64,000 bases of DNA from Physcomitrium patens (taxonomy: Eukaryota; Streptophyta; Bryopsida; Funariales; Funariaceae). The stretch is taken from positions 2,350,008-2,414,007 of the forward strand of contig NC_037272.1 in NCBI RefSeq assembly GCF_000002425.4, in the 5' to 3' direction. The first letter of the stretch is position 1. The number at the start of each line of letters is the position of its first letter. Below the pieces are notes generated by a model. That model worked only from the letters and a program-made list of their open reading frames with translations. It did no database searches and was not told the origin of the DNA. The translations under genes were made by a program, and so were the position numbers. Of this stretch, positions 1-10,439 are shown piece by piece.

Positions 1-1136
1 GATTATTAAAGAATTTCATGAAATTTTATGGACAAAACATTGAGGTATTTAGACAACATTTACTAAGTTGAAAAAAAAATATTAGTAGAAGAATATGCAC
101 AAAGATGTAGCAAATTTTGTAAGATCTTGTGAGACTTGCCAAGTATATTCAAATATTCAGCATCAAGATGGGTTACATCCAAAATATCCTTTGGCTTTAC
201 ATTATAAGTGGATGGTGGATTTAGAGGCAATGCCTATGGAACTTGGACAAATGAAGTATTTGGTACTTGCACAAGAAAAATTATCAAATATGGTTGAAAG
301 ACGATTATTAAAAACAAAGAATACTAAAGGTATATATCGATTTCTATTAGAAGATGTTATTTTTTGCTATAGTTGTATAGAAAAAATTACAGCAGATAAG
401 GGTGAATTGGATGCAAAAGAAGCATGAGAATTTTTTAATAGAATATGAATTAAACTTTCTATAAAAAAAACATATAATCTAGAAGATAATAGTAAGAATG
501 AGTATGGATATTCACTTATTATTAAGGTATTAATAAAGGCATGCAATGGCAAAGCATATGAATGGCATAGATTACTACCATTTGTACTATAGACAAGTTG
601 TATAATTCATAGTTTAGTAATAGGTTATATGCCTTTTGAATTAATATATAGACAAAAATCAATAATACCAATAAAAGACATAGTGCCTACATGAGATATA
701 TTACCTTAGAAGAATGATCTTAATAGAAAAGAACTTTTAGCATTATAGATTCAACAATTAGAAAGAAGACCTAATAATATTTAAGTAGCAATAAAGAGAT
801 TGAAAGAAGTAATGAAATAGAATAAAAAAAGATTTGATAAAAATATCAACTATGACCTAAGGCAATTAAAGATAGTAATAGGATATTAATTTATGATAGT
901 AGCTTGAATAATCAACATAGCACAAAAAAGAGGTTTGAAAAGTTATATTGTCATAAAGGCAAAAAAATCAAGTTATTTAAATAAAAAGATGAAGATATTT
1001 GTTGTGATGAAGAAAAAAAATCTAATACAAGATATTGAGATGAAAGTAGAAGAGAAAATTGAAGATCAAGAATTTGAACAAGATGAAGAGCATTCTACAT
1101 CAACATATTGAAGAATCATTGGCACATGGTGAAAAA
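1..1136 (+). pseudogene. Ty3/gypsy pol 3' part (integrase) relic, interrupted by a copia insertion
   Basis: The open stretch at 95-427 begins with the second half of an integrase zinc finger (RSCETCQ, the CxxC pair) and runs into an integrase-core-like segment (KITADKGELDAKEA). Homology continues past stops to about 1000: a GYMPFELIYRQKS segment near 620-660 and a QQLERRP / KKRFDKN segment near 750-840 are typical of the C-terminal part of Ty3/gypsy integrases. Stops fall where Arg or Trp is expected (TGA after EA near 424; PFVL-stop near 590), consistent with C-to-T decay. The sequence resumes at 5539 after the copia element. No upstream RT is in the window, so the 5' part is off the left edge. 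Non-functional. Confidence 0.75.
1132..1136. repeat. Target-site duplication AAAAA, left copy
   Basis: AAAAA directly left of the 5' LTR matches AAAAA at 5539-5543 directly right of the 3' LTR. Five base pairs is the usual copia duplication, but an A-run is weak evidence on its own. It agrees with both LTR borders. Confidence 0.5.
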
Positions 1137-1476
1137 TATTGAAGATCAGCAAGTACTTGCTTAATTACAACTACATAGAAATTAAGCATAGTATGTTGCT
1201 AATAGTAAAAAGGCAGCAAAGAATTAAAGTAAGTTATTGTGGTAGCACCAAGGGTTTATAGGTGGCGGGTAGGTTTAAAAAAAACCTAAGATTTAGATGG
1301 ATGAAGTAGAAATGGATGTAATATCAAAAAGATGGAAGTTGCCTCGTTGGTTAGCAAACCACCACCTATAAGTAAAGAGTGTTGGAAGTAAGAATTATCT
1401 TTCTCCATACTTCTGTTAGACTACAATCCTTGCTGATGCTAAGTATTTGTAGCTTTTAGACTTCTTTTCTTCAATA
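1137..1476 (+). repeat. copia-1 5' LTR
   Basis: Aligns almost base for base with 5201-5538, for example GATCAGCAAGTA near the start, GGTAGCACCAAGGGTTT in the middle and GACTTCTTTTCTTCAATA at the end. Differences are mostly C/T and G/A. Ends TATTGAAG...CTTCAATA. Confidence 0.85.
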
Positions 1477-2033
1477 GGTTATGGGCCCACTCACATTTGC
1501 TTGAATGTTTTTTGAAGTTCTTTGGAGTGGTTTTGTAAGTGTGGAGTAGATCAAGTTGTTGTTGTTAATGTTAGGCTTTAGAAGAACCTAACTTTCAAAT
1601 TCAAATCTAGATCTAGATCTTGGTTTGCTCTTACTTGTGGTTAAGAGGATTTTGGTGTTTGTGTTTGGTTTTATTCACTTAAAGGCAAAGTTTGCATTGT
1701 GCTATTGCTGAGATAGATCTTTGATGATCTAACTTAATAGTTCCATGTCCTAAAGTTGCTGATTGTACTTAAAAGGCTTCTTACGGTGTATAGAAGTGAT
1801 TTGTGAGTATAAGAGAGATATTAGAGTGGCAAGTCAGATCTGAGACACTTAGATAAGTCATCAGACTTATGAGAAGTCTTAGAAGTGAAGTTGAGAGTGT
1901 TTTTGAGAGTAAAAATACTAATTTGTTCACAAAGAAGGATTCTATGATTCTAAGGCAGCAAAACCTTCTTGCTGATTTTGAAACCATTAGGACTTCTTCT
2001 TAAAATCTTTTTTGATACAACTCTTCCTTAGAC
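1477..2033 (+). other. copia-1 untranslated leader
   Basis: Sequence between the 5' LTR and gag. It starts GGTTATGGGCCCAC, where a primer-binding site is expected, but the match to the usual initiator-Met tRNA site is poor. No ORF is supported; a minus-strand open stretch at 1781-1987 is a shadow. Confidence 0.5.
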
Positions 2034-2753
2034 ATGGCTTCAAGTGAAGGTGATGTATTGAGAGTTATTGAGAAGTTTAGAGGTGAAAATTTCTACCATT
2101 GGAAGGTAAAAATAGATCTTTTGTTGGCATCTTTGGATCTTTGGAATATTGTAGATGAAAGTGAAGAGGCTCCAAGCAAAGATGCTGATATGAAGGAAAA
2201 GAAGGAGTTCAAACATCGTGAAAAGAAGGCTTTTGGATTGATTGCAACCAATGTGGATGAAGCCAACTTCTCCCACATTATCTCTTACAAAAGACCAGTG
2301 GAAGCATGGAAGACTCTTTGCAATATCTATCAGAGCAAAAACTTATCCAACATCATCTATACAAGGAAGAAGTTTTTTACTTGCAAGATGGAAGAAGGTG
2401 AAGACCTCATGGCTCATGTCAATAAGGTAAAGGCTCTTGTAAATCAACTAACAATTGTTGACAAGCTTTTAGAAGAAAGTGATATTGTCATGACCTTGCT
2501 AATGAGCCTTCCCAAATCCTATAACTACCTTATTGTGGCATTGGAGTCCATCAAGCTAAAAGAACTTACAATGGATTATGTGACGACAAGACTTGCCCAT
2601 GAAGTAAACAAGAAGAAAAAAAATGAACCTCAAAGTAAAGATTCAGCACTCTATTCACGTCAAGGCAAGGAAAACTATTCAAATCAACAAGGTAATGTCA
2701 AATCTTGCTGCATTTGTGGCAAAGTAGGCCATTTTGCTCAAAACTACTACTAA
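2034..2753 (+). CDS. copia-1 Gag (UBN2-type with zinc knuckle)
   Basis: An intact 239-aa frame starting MASSEGDVLRVIEKFRGENF. Residues about 14-200 look like plant copia Gag (the pattern GxNFxxWKxKI..L, then YxxKNLSNIIYTRKKFF and MSLPKSYNYL). A CCHC zinc knuckle is present near residues 225-239 (CCICGKVGHFAQNYY), but the final Cys is Tyr, so the knuckle is damaged. Gag packages element RNA. The frame ends at TAA and the protease region follows 9 bp later, so an originally continuous gag-pol is now split. It could still be translated; whether it is expressed cannot be seen. Confidence 0.8.
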   Translation: MASSEGDVLRVIEKFRGENFYHWKVKIDLLLASLDLWNIVDESEEAPSKDADMKEKKEFKHREKKAFGLIATNVDEANFSHIISYKRPVEAWKTLCNIYQSKNLSNIIYTRKKFFTCKMEEGEDLMAHVNKVKALVNQLTIVDKLLEESDIVMTLLMSLPKSYNYLIVALESIKLKELTMDYVTTRLAHEVNKKKKNEPQSKDSALYSRQGKENYSNQQGNVKSCCICGKVGHFAQNYY

Positions 2754-2762
2754 AACAAACAG

Positions 2763-3284
2763 ATGGAGAAGGAGAATGCAAATAGTATGCAAGATGAGTT
2801 TGGAGGACTAGATTATGCATTCACGGTAATAAATGAGACTTCTATGGCTACCACATCAAGATGGATTGTAAATTCAAGTTATTCCAAGCATATAACATCC
2901 TATAAGTGTTCATTTGACACTTATGAGGCTATTCCAACATCAAACATGGTGTTGGCAGATAGTGGTACATGTGAAGCCATTGAAATTGGCTCTATTATGG
3001 TGGAGGTGGTTGTGAATGGACAAACCAATAGGATCAGACTCAAAAACGTCCTTCATATGCCTAAGATGAAGCAAAACCTACTTTCGGTGAGTAAACTTGT
3101 AATAAAAGGTTTTAAAGTTCAATTTGACATGAATGGATGTTTTGTAAGAACATTGAGTGGAGACATGGTCTTCAAAGGCTTGAAAGAAGGAAATTTATAC
3201 TACCTCATTTGTAAGAAGGTGAATAGAGTGGAGATAGCCACATTTTCTAAGTTTACATCAAATCAAGACAAGTTGAATATATGA
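2763..3284 (+). pseudogene. copia-1 protease and start of the GAG-pre-integrase domain
   Basis: A 173-aa open stretch. The segment RWIVNSSYSKHIT corresponds to the copia protease active site (usually W-hydrophobic-DSGAS-H); here Asp has become Asn and the SGA motif is lost, so the protease should be inactive. Downstream VLHMPKMKQNLLSVSKL is the characteristic pre-integrase lead-in. The frame stops at TGA just before HCRFGHLNVKSM, which is the family's H-x-x-L-GH motif, so the stop is a nonsense change within the domain. Confidence 0.75.
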
Positions 3285-3462
3285 CATTGTCGCTTTGGCC
3301 ATTTGAATGTGAAGAGCATGAGAAAGCTCAAGACTATGGTAAGTAGCTTAGATCTTGGCAATACTAGCCAAAATGCAAAAATAACTTGCATGTGAAGGAT
3401 GCATATAAGGCAAACAACAAAGAGCTTCATTTCAAAGTAGTGTAGCAACACGTGCTACCAAG
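3285..3462 (+). pseudogene. copia-1 GAG-pre-integrase zinc finger relic
   Basis: Reading on from the stop gives HCRFGHLNVKSMRKLK, then a degraded C-x-x-C region with further stops (M-stop-RMHIRQTTKSF). This matches the pre-integrase HHCC finger of copia pol. No intact frame remains. The same stretch is present, more decayed, in the second copy near 31985-32165. Confidence 0.7.
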
Positions 3463-4155
3463 TTGCTGGAGATTGTCCATTCGGATGTATGTGGATCTAT
3501 GAAGAACACAAGTATTGGAGGATCAAGATATTTCCTCACTTTCATTGATGATTATTCAAGAAAGATTTGGATCTACATTCTTAAAGCCAAGAGTGAATGC
3601 TTTTGGAGGTTTAAGGAGTTTAAAGCACTTGTTGAGAAACAAAGTGAATGCAAGATCAAGGTTCTAGGTATGGACAATGGAGGTGAGTACATGTCTAAGG
3701 AATTTGATATTTATTTGAAGATCGAAGGAATTACAAGACAAATCACAATTCTATACATTCCACAACAAAATGGTATTTTTGAAAGGACAAATGGAACCAT
3801 TATAGAGATGGCAAGGAGCATGCTTCATGCTCAAAACCTTGGCTATAAGTTTTGGATGGAAGCTGTGGTGAATGTAGTGTATACAAAAAATAGATGTCCA
3901 ACAAGTACTTTTGCATCAATGATACCACAAGAAGCTAGGAGTTGGAGACAACCTTGCATTTCCCACATCAGGACCTGTGGTTGCATTGCATATGCAAAAA
4001 CATCAGATTGTATGAGGTCCAAACTTGATGCAAAAGATACAAAGTGTGTATTTCTTGGTTATTGTGAAGGTACTAACGCATATAGGCTAATGTGCTTGGA
4101 AACCAAGAAGATCAAAAGTCGTAATATTGAGTTTTTGGAGCACAAGAATGCTTGA
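3463..4155 (+). pseudogene. copia-1 integrase core (rve), open but partial
   Basis: A 230-aa open stretch. The three acidic catalytic positions can be recognised: D in HSDVCGSMK (near residue 7), D in GMDNGGEYMS (near 70) and E in PQQNGIFERTN (near 105). The C-terminal part (SKLDAKDTKCVFLGYCEGTNAYRL) is the usual plant copia integrase tail. The integrase core therefore keeps its DDE residues, although its zinc finger lies across a stop upstream. It would insert element cDNA into chromosomes. Confidence 0.75.
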
Positions 4156-4161
4156 GAGTAC

Positions 4162-4389
4162 TTGAAGATGTATCGAAGTGGGAGTAGTGGTGTGTTTGTA
4201 GACACATCTTTGAATTCAGCAAAGAAACAAGAAGATGAAGACAATGAAGATGGTGAAGATGAAAAGCCAAAGAAGATTGAAAAGATGAAGGCTCTTACAA
4301 TTGATAGAACCAGCAAAGAAAGAAATGAAGATGTTGAAGATTGGTATGATGATACTGATGAAGAGTACCAACTATTGAGTGAGAAATGA
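4162..4389 (+). pseudogene. copia-1 acidic linker between integrase and RT
   Basis: A 75-aa Asp/Glu/Lys-rich stretch (QEDEDNEDGEDEKPKK) with no domain. Copia polyproteins carry a low-complexity spacer here. A stop (TGA near 4153) separates it from the integrase and another ends it. Confidence 0.5.
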
Positions 4390-4559
4390 TAAGATTTAAG
4401 AGAGAAGAAGGTTGAAAAAGAACAAAGAGTACAACAAGGTGAATGTTCTTCTATAAGTGAAAGGAGATATCTTTTGAAAGAAAGAAGGCAACGTGGTAAA
4501 TGGTGGAAAGAGCACATCTTCCCTCAAGTAAGTGAAGAACATGCAAATGTTGCTCTTTT

Positions 4560-4850
4560 AGCTCATCCATTATCTTTATGTGATGCTATGAAGTGTGAAG
4601 ATGCAATCAAGTAGGAGAAGGCTATGGAAGAAGAGTAACAATCTCTTAAGCACAATGGTATATGGAAATTGGCACCTCTTCCAACAAAACGATCTAGTGT
4701 TGGTTGTAAGGGGGTATTTAGGACTGAAAGAGATCCAATTGGCTGGAGATGTAAATAATAGAAGATCCACAATGGGATATGTCTTCTTCATTGAAGTGGG
4801 AGTCATTTCATGAAATTCCAAGAGACAACCTACCATTGCAAGATCAACGA
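4560..4850 (+). pseudogene. copia-1 RT start fused to RNase H by an internal deletion
   Basis: Translation gives LAHPLSLCDAMKCEDAIK, then QSLKHNGIWKLAPLPTKR (the conserved N-terminus of copia RT) and GCKGVFRTERDP. The next recognisable text, AGDVNNRRSTMGYVFF, lies about 400 residues further on in a normal copia pol (RNase H region). The fingers, palm and YVDD motif are missing. Two in-frame stops and a frame change also occur here. The copy at 33300-33500 shows the same jump. Confidence 0.75.
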
Positions 4851-5197
4851 TGGAGGCAGAGTACATGGCAGTAAGTCATTGTGCAATGGAAGCGTGTTGG
4901 ATAAGACAACTCTTAGAAGACATTGGTCTAGTGCAATTAGAAGCAAATCTAATTATGTGTGACAATCAAGGATGTCTTGTATTTGCCAAAAATTCAAAAC
5001 ACCACTTAGGAACTAAGTACATTGATATTCAACATTATTTCATACGAGAGAAGATTGAAGATGGAATAATAGGGATGAAGTATTGTACTAAAAATGACAT
5101 ATTTCCTGATGTGCTCACAAAGGCATTAGTGAAGGATAGACATCATGACTTAATTCAGAGATTAGGATTAAAAGCCTTTTTGATTTTAGCAAAGTAG
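4850..5197 (+). pseudogene. copia-1 RNase H C-terminal part
   Basis: An open stretch of 115 aa with the plant copia RNase H signature: MEAEYMAVSHCAMEACWIRQLL, then CDNQGCLVFAKNSKHH, then KYIDIQHYFIREKI, and a DVLTKAL tail. The catalytic E of STMEAEY and D of CDNQG are present. It ends at TAG, 5 bp before the 3' LTR, immediately at a purine-rich tract (AAAGTAGGAG) that serves as the polypurine tract. Confidence 0.75.
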
Positions 5198-5200
5198 GAG

Positions 5201-5538
5201 TGTTGAAGATCAGCAAGTATTTGCTTAGTTACAACTACATAAAAATTAAGCATAATATGTTGCTAATAGTAAAAAGATAGCAAAGAGTTAAAATAAGTTA
5301 TTATGGTAGCACCAAGGGTTTGTAGGTGGCAGCTAGGTTAAAAAAAACTAAGGTTTAGATGGATGAAGTAGAAATAGATGTAATATCAAAAAGATGGAAG
5401 TTGCCTCATTAGTTATCAAACCACCACCTATAAGTAAAGAGTGTTGGAAGTAAGAATTATCTTTTTCCATACTTCTCTTAGACTACAATTCTTGCTGATG
5501 CTAAGTGTTTGTAGCTTTTAGACTTCTTTTCTTCAATA
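5201..5538 (+). repeat. copia-1 3' LTR
   Basis: Starts TGTTGAAGATCAGCAAG after the polypurine tract and ends CTTCAATA. It aligns along its whole length with 1137-1476. Confidence 0.85.
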
Positions 5539-6600
5539 AAAAATGCACAGATTTATGAGAGGTGAATGTTGTAATGTAACATAGCTAATAAATAAAAGAA
5601 TATATAAATTATTATATCATAGAAGATCTTAGTTTAAAATATTATAAAAAATTATCTTAGAAATATAAATAATAGTAAAAAGGATAGTAAAACTAAAAAA
5701 TATTAATATTCTCTTTTACAAAATAGACTTTTATTTATTTTGTATGGCCATAAATAAAATAAATTAAAGTAAATTAAAAATTTAAGTAATATAAACATGT
5801 GTAGGAGAGAGCTAAGAGTAGATTTTAGTAAAATTTACCTTAAGAAGCTAAAAATTGATACCCATAGAAGATCAACTTTCAACTTGGATCAAAATCAAAT
5901 CCCAAAGTACAAAACTGCATATCTATGGTAATTCTAAGATTTTATTTGGAGATTAAAAAGTGGAATTTGATAGCAAACTAGATAGAATTTCTATGAGCAT
6001 TAGTTATGTGTGATTTGGATTTATAATGACTTTGTAAGAGCTTTACAAAGTCAAGATTGTTTTGGATGACTTAGATTTTTATGAAATAAAATTAGATTAA
6101 TGTTTTGGAAAATATCAAGAGTTTTTTAGTAGATCTATAAGTTAATTTTTTTAAAATTAATGGTTATAGTTGTGCTTAATATGTGTTATGAATTTTAGCT
6201 TGATTTAATAATTCAATTGAGAACTATTGAGATTTAAGTGGGTTGAGGTCTTAGAAAGTAGAATTTTAGATCTAGTGAGGATTTTTAAGATTTTTTGCAA
6301 TCTACTAATTGGATTGAAGTGAAAGTTATGTGTATAGATAGTAGACTTATTTTTTATTTATATAAGAATTTTGAAATCAATTGAATGGTGCCTAAAAGAG
6401 ATGTTAGTAGTAGAAGATCAGCATTAAGGTTGGAGAAGGAAGTTGGCCAATATCCAAGCAATTTTTAGAGTTTTTCTTCCATTTGGTAAGTATGATTGTC
6501 TTCAAATTTATTGTACTTGTTTGTAACTAAGATATTGAAAAGTTTTAAAAAATTTAAATAAGATCAATAGTATAATCAAAAGATATCAAGGTTCTAAACT
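5539..6600 (+). other. Remainder of the first gypsy relic (probable LTR start) and AT-rich DNA
   Basis: Joining 1136 to 5544 restores a continuous gypsy tail: a purine-rich GAGAGGTGAATG (likely polypurine tract) is followed by TGTAATGTAACATAGC at about 5573, a plausible LTR start. Beyond roughly 5600 I see only AT-rich sequence without a convincing frame. The LTR end cannot be placed. Confidence 0.4.
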
Positions 6601-6601
6601 A

Positions 6602-7130
6602 TAATAGGATCTGGTTAGGATTTTGTTTAGAGTTTAGGATTTGGTTAAGATTGAGTTTAGGATTTGGTTAAGATTGAGTTTAGGATTTAGGATTTGGTTA
6701 GTGTTTGGTTTAGAATTTAGGGTTTTGTTAGGATTTGATTTAAAATTTAAGATTTGTATAGGATTTGATTTAGGATTTAAGATTTTTATAGGATTTGATT
6801 TAGGATTTAGGATTTGGCTAGGATTTTATTAAGATTTGGAATTTTTCTAGGATTTGGTTACGATTTGATTTAGGATATAGGATTTATTTAGGATTTGATT
6901 TAAGTTTTAAGATTTGATTAGGATTAGATTTAGGATTTGATTAGGATTGAATTTAGGATTTAAGATTTGATTAGGATTGAATTTAGGATTTAGGATTTGT
7001 CTAGGATTTGGTTTAGAGTATAAGATTTATCTAGGATTTAATTTAGGATTTAAGGTTTGTCTAAGATTTGATTGAAGTCCATTAGGATTTCAATTAGGAT
7101 TAAATTAGAACTTAGTTGAGATTTATTTAA
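6602..7130. repeat. Degenerate short tandem array of GGATTTRRTTTA-type units
   Basis: Over about 530 bp the plus strand is built from variations of GATTTAGGATTTGGTTAG, with GGATTT recurring every 10-20 bp. The plus strand is almost free of C. It resembles, but is not, the plant telomere repeat TTTAGGG. The open stretch at 6641-6832 is only the array read in frame. Confidence 0.8.
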
Positions 7131-7416
7131 GATATATTGTGATTATTTTAATATTTTTTAGGACTTCTTAAAGATTCTTTTAAGGTTTATTATAAATTAT
7201 CTTTTAATTCCTTTAAGATTTCTTATTTTTTCTTTAGTAATATCTTTAAGGTTTCTTTTGAATTAGATTAAAATTTGTTTAGTAAATTAAGATTTAATTA
7301 GAGTTTATTTAATATTTTATTAGAATTAGGATTTTTTTATTATAATTTCTATTCTATATTTTATAGCTATAGATATTTGATGTACTATCAAGCAACACTT
7401 TACGTAATATGACACC
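7131..7416. other. AT-rich interval, nothing recognised
   Basis: T-rich DNA between the repeat array and the first recognisable gypsy protease text. It may include decayed gag of gypsy copy A, but no Gag motif is visible. Confidence 0.4.
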
Positions 7417-7760
7417 ATGCAACTAGAATCTTATACAAATGAAGGTCATATTTTTTCTTCAAAATCCTCTCTTTATTTTATAATAAATATGCATTTAGGA
7501 TCTAATAATCACAAAGCTTCTATTTTAATAGATTTAGGAGCCTTGACTTACTTTTTAGATGAAAAATTTATTAAAAGCTATAGAATACTATTAGTACAAA
7601 AAAACTAAATCCGTACATGTAGAAGTCATAGATGGCCATCTGCTATCTTTTGAAAATATTATTAATAAAATACTTCCTATGGATGTAACAACAAATGGTC
7701 ATAATAATTGAGTAATTTTTAATATAATTAAGTCTTCCTCTAATCCGGTCTTTTTAAATT
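7417..7760 (+). pseudogene. gypsy copy A protease relic
   Basis: The open stretch 7417-7608 contains ASILIDLGALTYFLDEKF, matching the retropepsin pattern hydrophobic-D-S/T-G-A of the family (here D-L-G-A). After a frame change, HVEVIDGHLLSFENI and ILPMDVTTNGH continue it, closely paralleling the minus-strand copy (25296-25661). Confidence 0.7.
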
Positions 7761-8089
7761 TATCATAGCTAACAAAGTATAATCCTCTAATAGTTTAAAT
7801 TTCTTGTAAACTTGATATTCTTTAGAACTTTATTAAGAGTTTTATAGAAAGCCATAAGTCTAGTGTAGCCAAATCCATACTCGTAGGTACAAAAGCTTTC
7901 TTGCATGCTACAAAAGAATGATTACTTTTTGTTATTGATGCCAGACCTATTTTTAATAATAGAAAGACTCTAAGTGGCATTCTAAGTCAATATCAAGATT
8001 TTTAAGATGATTTTGAAAAGAAAAATACAGATATTTTCTTTAACATCATTCATATGATTCTTCAATTGATCTTAAAGAAGGAAGTCAGC

Positions 8090-9330
8090 CACTATTTGTT
8101 TCAATCTATAATTTATTACAAAATAAGTTGGTTGAACTCAAAAAGTACATTAACAAGAACTTAGCTAAGAATCTCATACATCATTCAAAATCTCTTATTG
8201 AAGCTCTTATCTTATTTATGAAGAAAAAAAATGGATCACTGTAAATATGCATAAATTATCAAAGACTCAACAAGATCATCATCAAGAATAGGTATCCTTT
8301 ATCTTTAATATCTAGACTTTTTGATCAAGTAAATCAAGTTAAGATCTATAAATAGCATACAACTTGATCTGCATTAAAGAAAGAGATGAATGGAAGACTG
8401 CATTTTAAAGAAAGTATGGGTACTTTGAATATAATGTCATGCCTTTTGGACTCATGAATGCACTAGCTACTTTTTAACATCTTATAAATGATGTTTTTTG
8501 TAAATTTCTTGATAATTTTTTTGTTTTTTACTTATACAATATTTTAATCTATTCTAAGAACAAAAAAAACTTGAAGTTTATATTCTTCATGTGTTATAAA
8601 AACTTAGAGATGCAAGTTTTTATGCCAAGTTGAAAAAGTGTGTATTCTACACTACTCAAGTTGACTACTTAGGATATATCATTTCCAACAAAAGACTTAT
8701 GATTGATCCAAAGAAGGTTCAAACTATTATAGATTAAAAGATTCCAAGAACAATAAGACATGTACAATACTTTTTGGACTTTGTTAATTACTATTGGATC
8801 TTTATCAAGAATTTTTTTCAATTAGTGGCTTTTCTTATATGTCTTATATGTAAAGACAAACTTGATTGAAATCAAAAAAATTAAAGTATATTTTGAAGCC
8901 TTAAAGTTGGTATTTATTTCTTAACCAATCTTGTAGTGCGTCGACTTTTTGAAGGTATTTTTTATGAAAATGGATGCATCATATTTTGATATGCTTGTTA
9001 TTTTGTCACAAATACGAGAAGATGATAAGCTTCACCTAGTAGCTTTCTATTCCAAGAAATTTTCAATAGCCAAGTTTAATTATGAGATCTATTATAAAGA
9101 ACTTCTTGGAATTATAGATTCTTTTTAAGAATGGCATCATTATCTAAAAGGCACTTGTAATCCAGTCATCGTATATATAGATCACAAGAACCTTGAATAT
9201 TTTATGTCAACATATATTTTGAATTGTCACCAAGCTTGTTGGAATATGTCTCTATGAAGATTTGAATTCAATATTACTTATTGGCTAAAAAAATAATAAA
9301 GTTTATCCAATATCCTTTCTAGATATCCTT
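8090..9330 (+). pseudogene. gypsy copy A reverse transcriptase and RNase H relic
   Basis: Recognisable pieces in order: NKLVELKKYINKNLAKN (RT entry), ICINYQRLNKIIIKNRYPL (the DYRxLNKxTxKNRYPLP block), the palm site read as FYLYNILIYSK (YLDD changed to YLYN), then the connection and RNase H segments FMKMDAS, KLHLVAFYSKKF and TYILNCHQACW. Stops and frame changes are frequent. The lost YLDD makes it inactive. Confidence 0.75.
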
Positions 9331-9429
9331 ATCTTGCACCTGAAGAAGAAGATGTAGTTTTTGATGAATAAAGAATAATTTTATTGAAGCCAAAATAATT
9401 TCAATTTTAAGCAATGAAATCAATATTGA

Positions 9430-10320
9430 CTATTGATTCAACTTATCTCAAGAAAATTTAATCAAATATGTCCTCTGATCTTCTTGTTTATGATATTAAG
9501 AATAATTCTATTAAATCTCATGATACTTCTAAGTTTGAGTTCAAGAACAACCTACTTTATTTTCAAGGATGCCTATATGTTTCAAAAGAAGAAGCATGTT
9601 TATGCGTTCTTTAAGCATGTCATAACTTTCTAATGGTAGGATATTTTGCATACAATAAGACTTTGGAGCTAATATCTAGAGATTTTTTGTGGCCACAAAT
9701 ATAAAAGGCTATAAAAGACTTTATTCAATCACGTGACATTTGTTCAAAGTCAAAAACTCCTTGTCATTGACCTTATAGACTTCTTCAATGATTACTTATT
9801 TCAAAATAATCATGATCTTCTATTTCTATGGATTTTATTATGGATCTTCTAGTCTTAGGTTTGTATGATTGTATATTTGTGATAGTAGATCATCTTACCA
9901 AATAGGCAAATTTTGTACCAAATACAAAATCTATCATAGGTGAAAAAACTACCAAGCTTTTCTTTGACAATATCTATTGGTATTGTAGATTGCCAAAAGC
10001 TAATATATCAAATAAGGGGACTAAATTTATATGAAGATTTTGAAAAATCCTCCTTAAGATTTTAAAGCTAAATATAAAGCTTTTTTTGACCTTTCATCCT
10101 CAAACTAATAGACAAACAAAGTGCTTAAATCAAGTTTTAGGGTAATACTTAAGATGTATCATTAATTATCAACAAGAAAAATGGTGAATCCTCTTGCTAT
10201 TGGCAGAGTTTTCTTATAATAATGTGATGTATTCTTCTAGGCAACAAACATCTTTTTTTTACTAATTATGATTATCATCCATGATTAGATACTTTTGACT
10301 TTTCAAAAGTTGATAATCTT
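9430..10320 (+). pseudogene. gypsy copy A integrase relic
   Basis: Parallels the minus-strand integrase block by block: SSDLLVYDIKNNSIKS and the FKNNLLYFQGCLYV segment (9540), the C-x-x-C finger SRDICSKSKTPCH (9730-9770), the core ending HPQTNRQTKC (about 10095), and the LLLAEFSYNNVMYSS segment (10190). Several stops. The zinc finger and catalytic core are only partly preserved. Confidence 0.7.
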
Positions 10321-10439
10321 GCCATGGAAGATTTGGCAAATTGTTTGTTGAAGCTACATGCAACAATGAAAGTGCAATTAAAGAAATCTCAAGAATGACA
10401 AAAGATAAACTTAGATGCATATCAAAAGAAACAACCATA

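Larger units (their letters stand above)
1137..5538 (+). mobile_element. Ty1/copia retrotransposon with LTRs, RT core deleted (copia-1)
   Basis: Two LTRs of about 340 bp flank gag, protease, integrase and RNase H in copia order (integrase before RNase H). The LTR ends are inverted repeats: TATTGAAG at the left and CTTCAATA at the right. The element is only 4.4 kb because the text jumps from the first residues of the RT region (NGIWKLAPLP, near 4650) directly to the RNase H region (AGDVNNRRSTMGYVFF, near 4745). The YVDD block is absent. In-frame stops occur in pre-integrase and near the junction, so the element cannot encode its own RT. It sits inside the gypsy relic 1-1136/5539 onward. Confidence 0.85.

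Noticed and set aside
4059-4517. 152-codon minus-strand open stretch, Ser/Phe-rich
   Set aside because: Antisense of the copia-1 integrase tail and GAA-rich acidic linker; low complexity shadow.
6641-6832. A 63-codon open stretch of FRIWLGFDLGF-type repeats
   Set aside because: It is the TTTAGGATT-type array read in one frame; composition alone explains it.
6602-7130. Interstitial telomere
   Set aside because: No perfect TTTAGGG run; only loosely similar units, so not called as telomeric.
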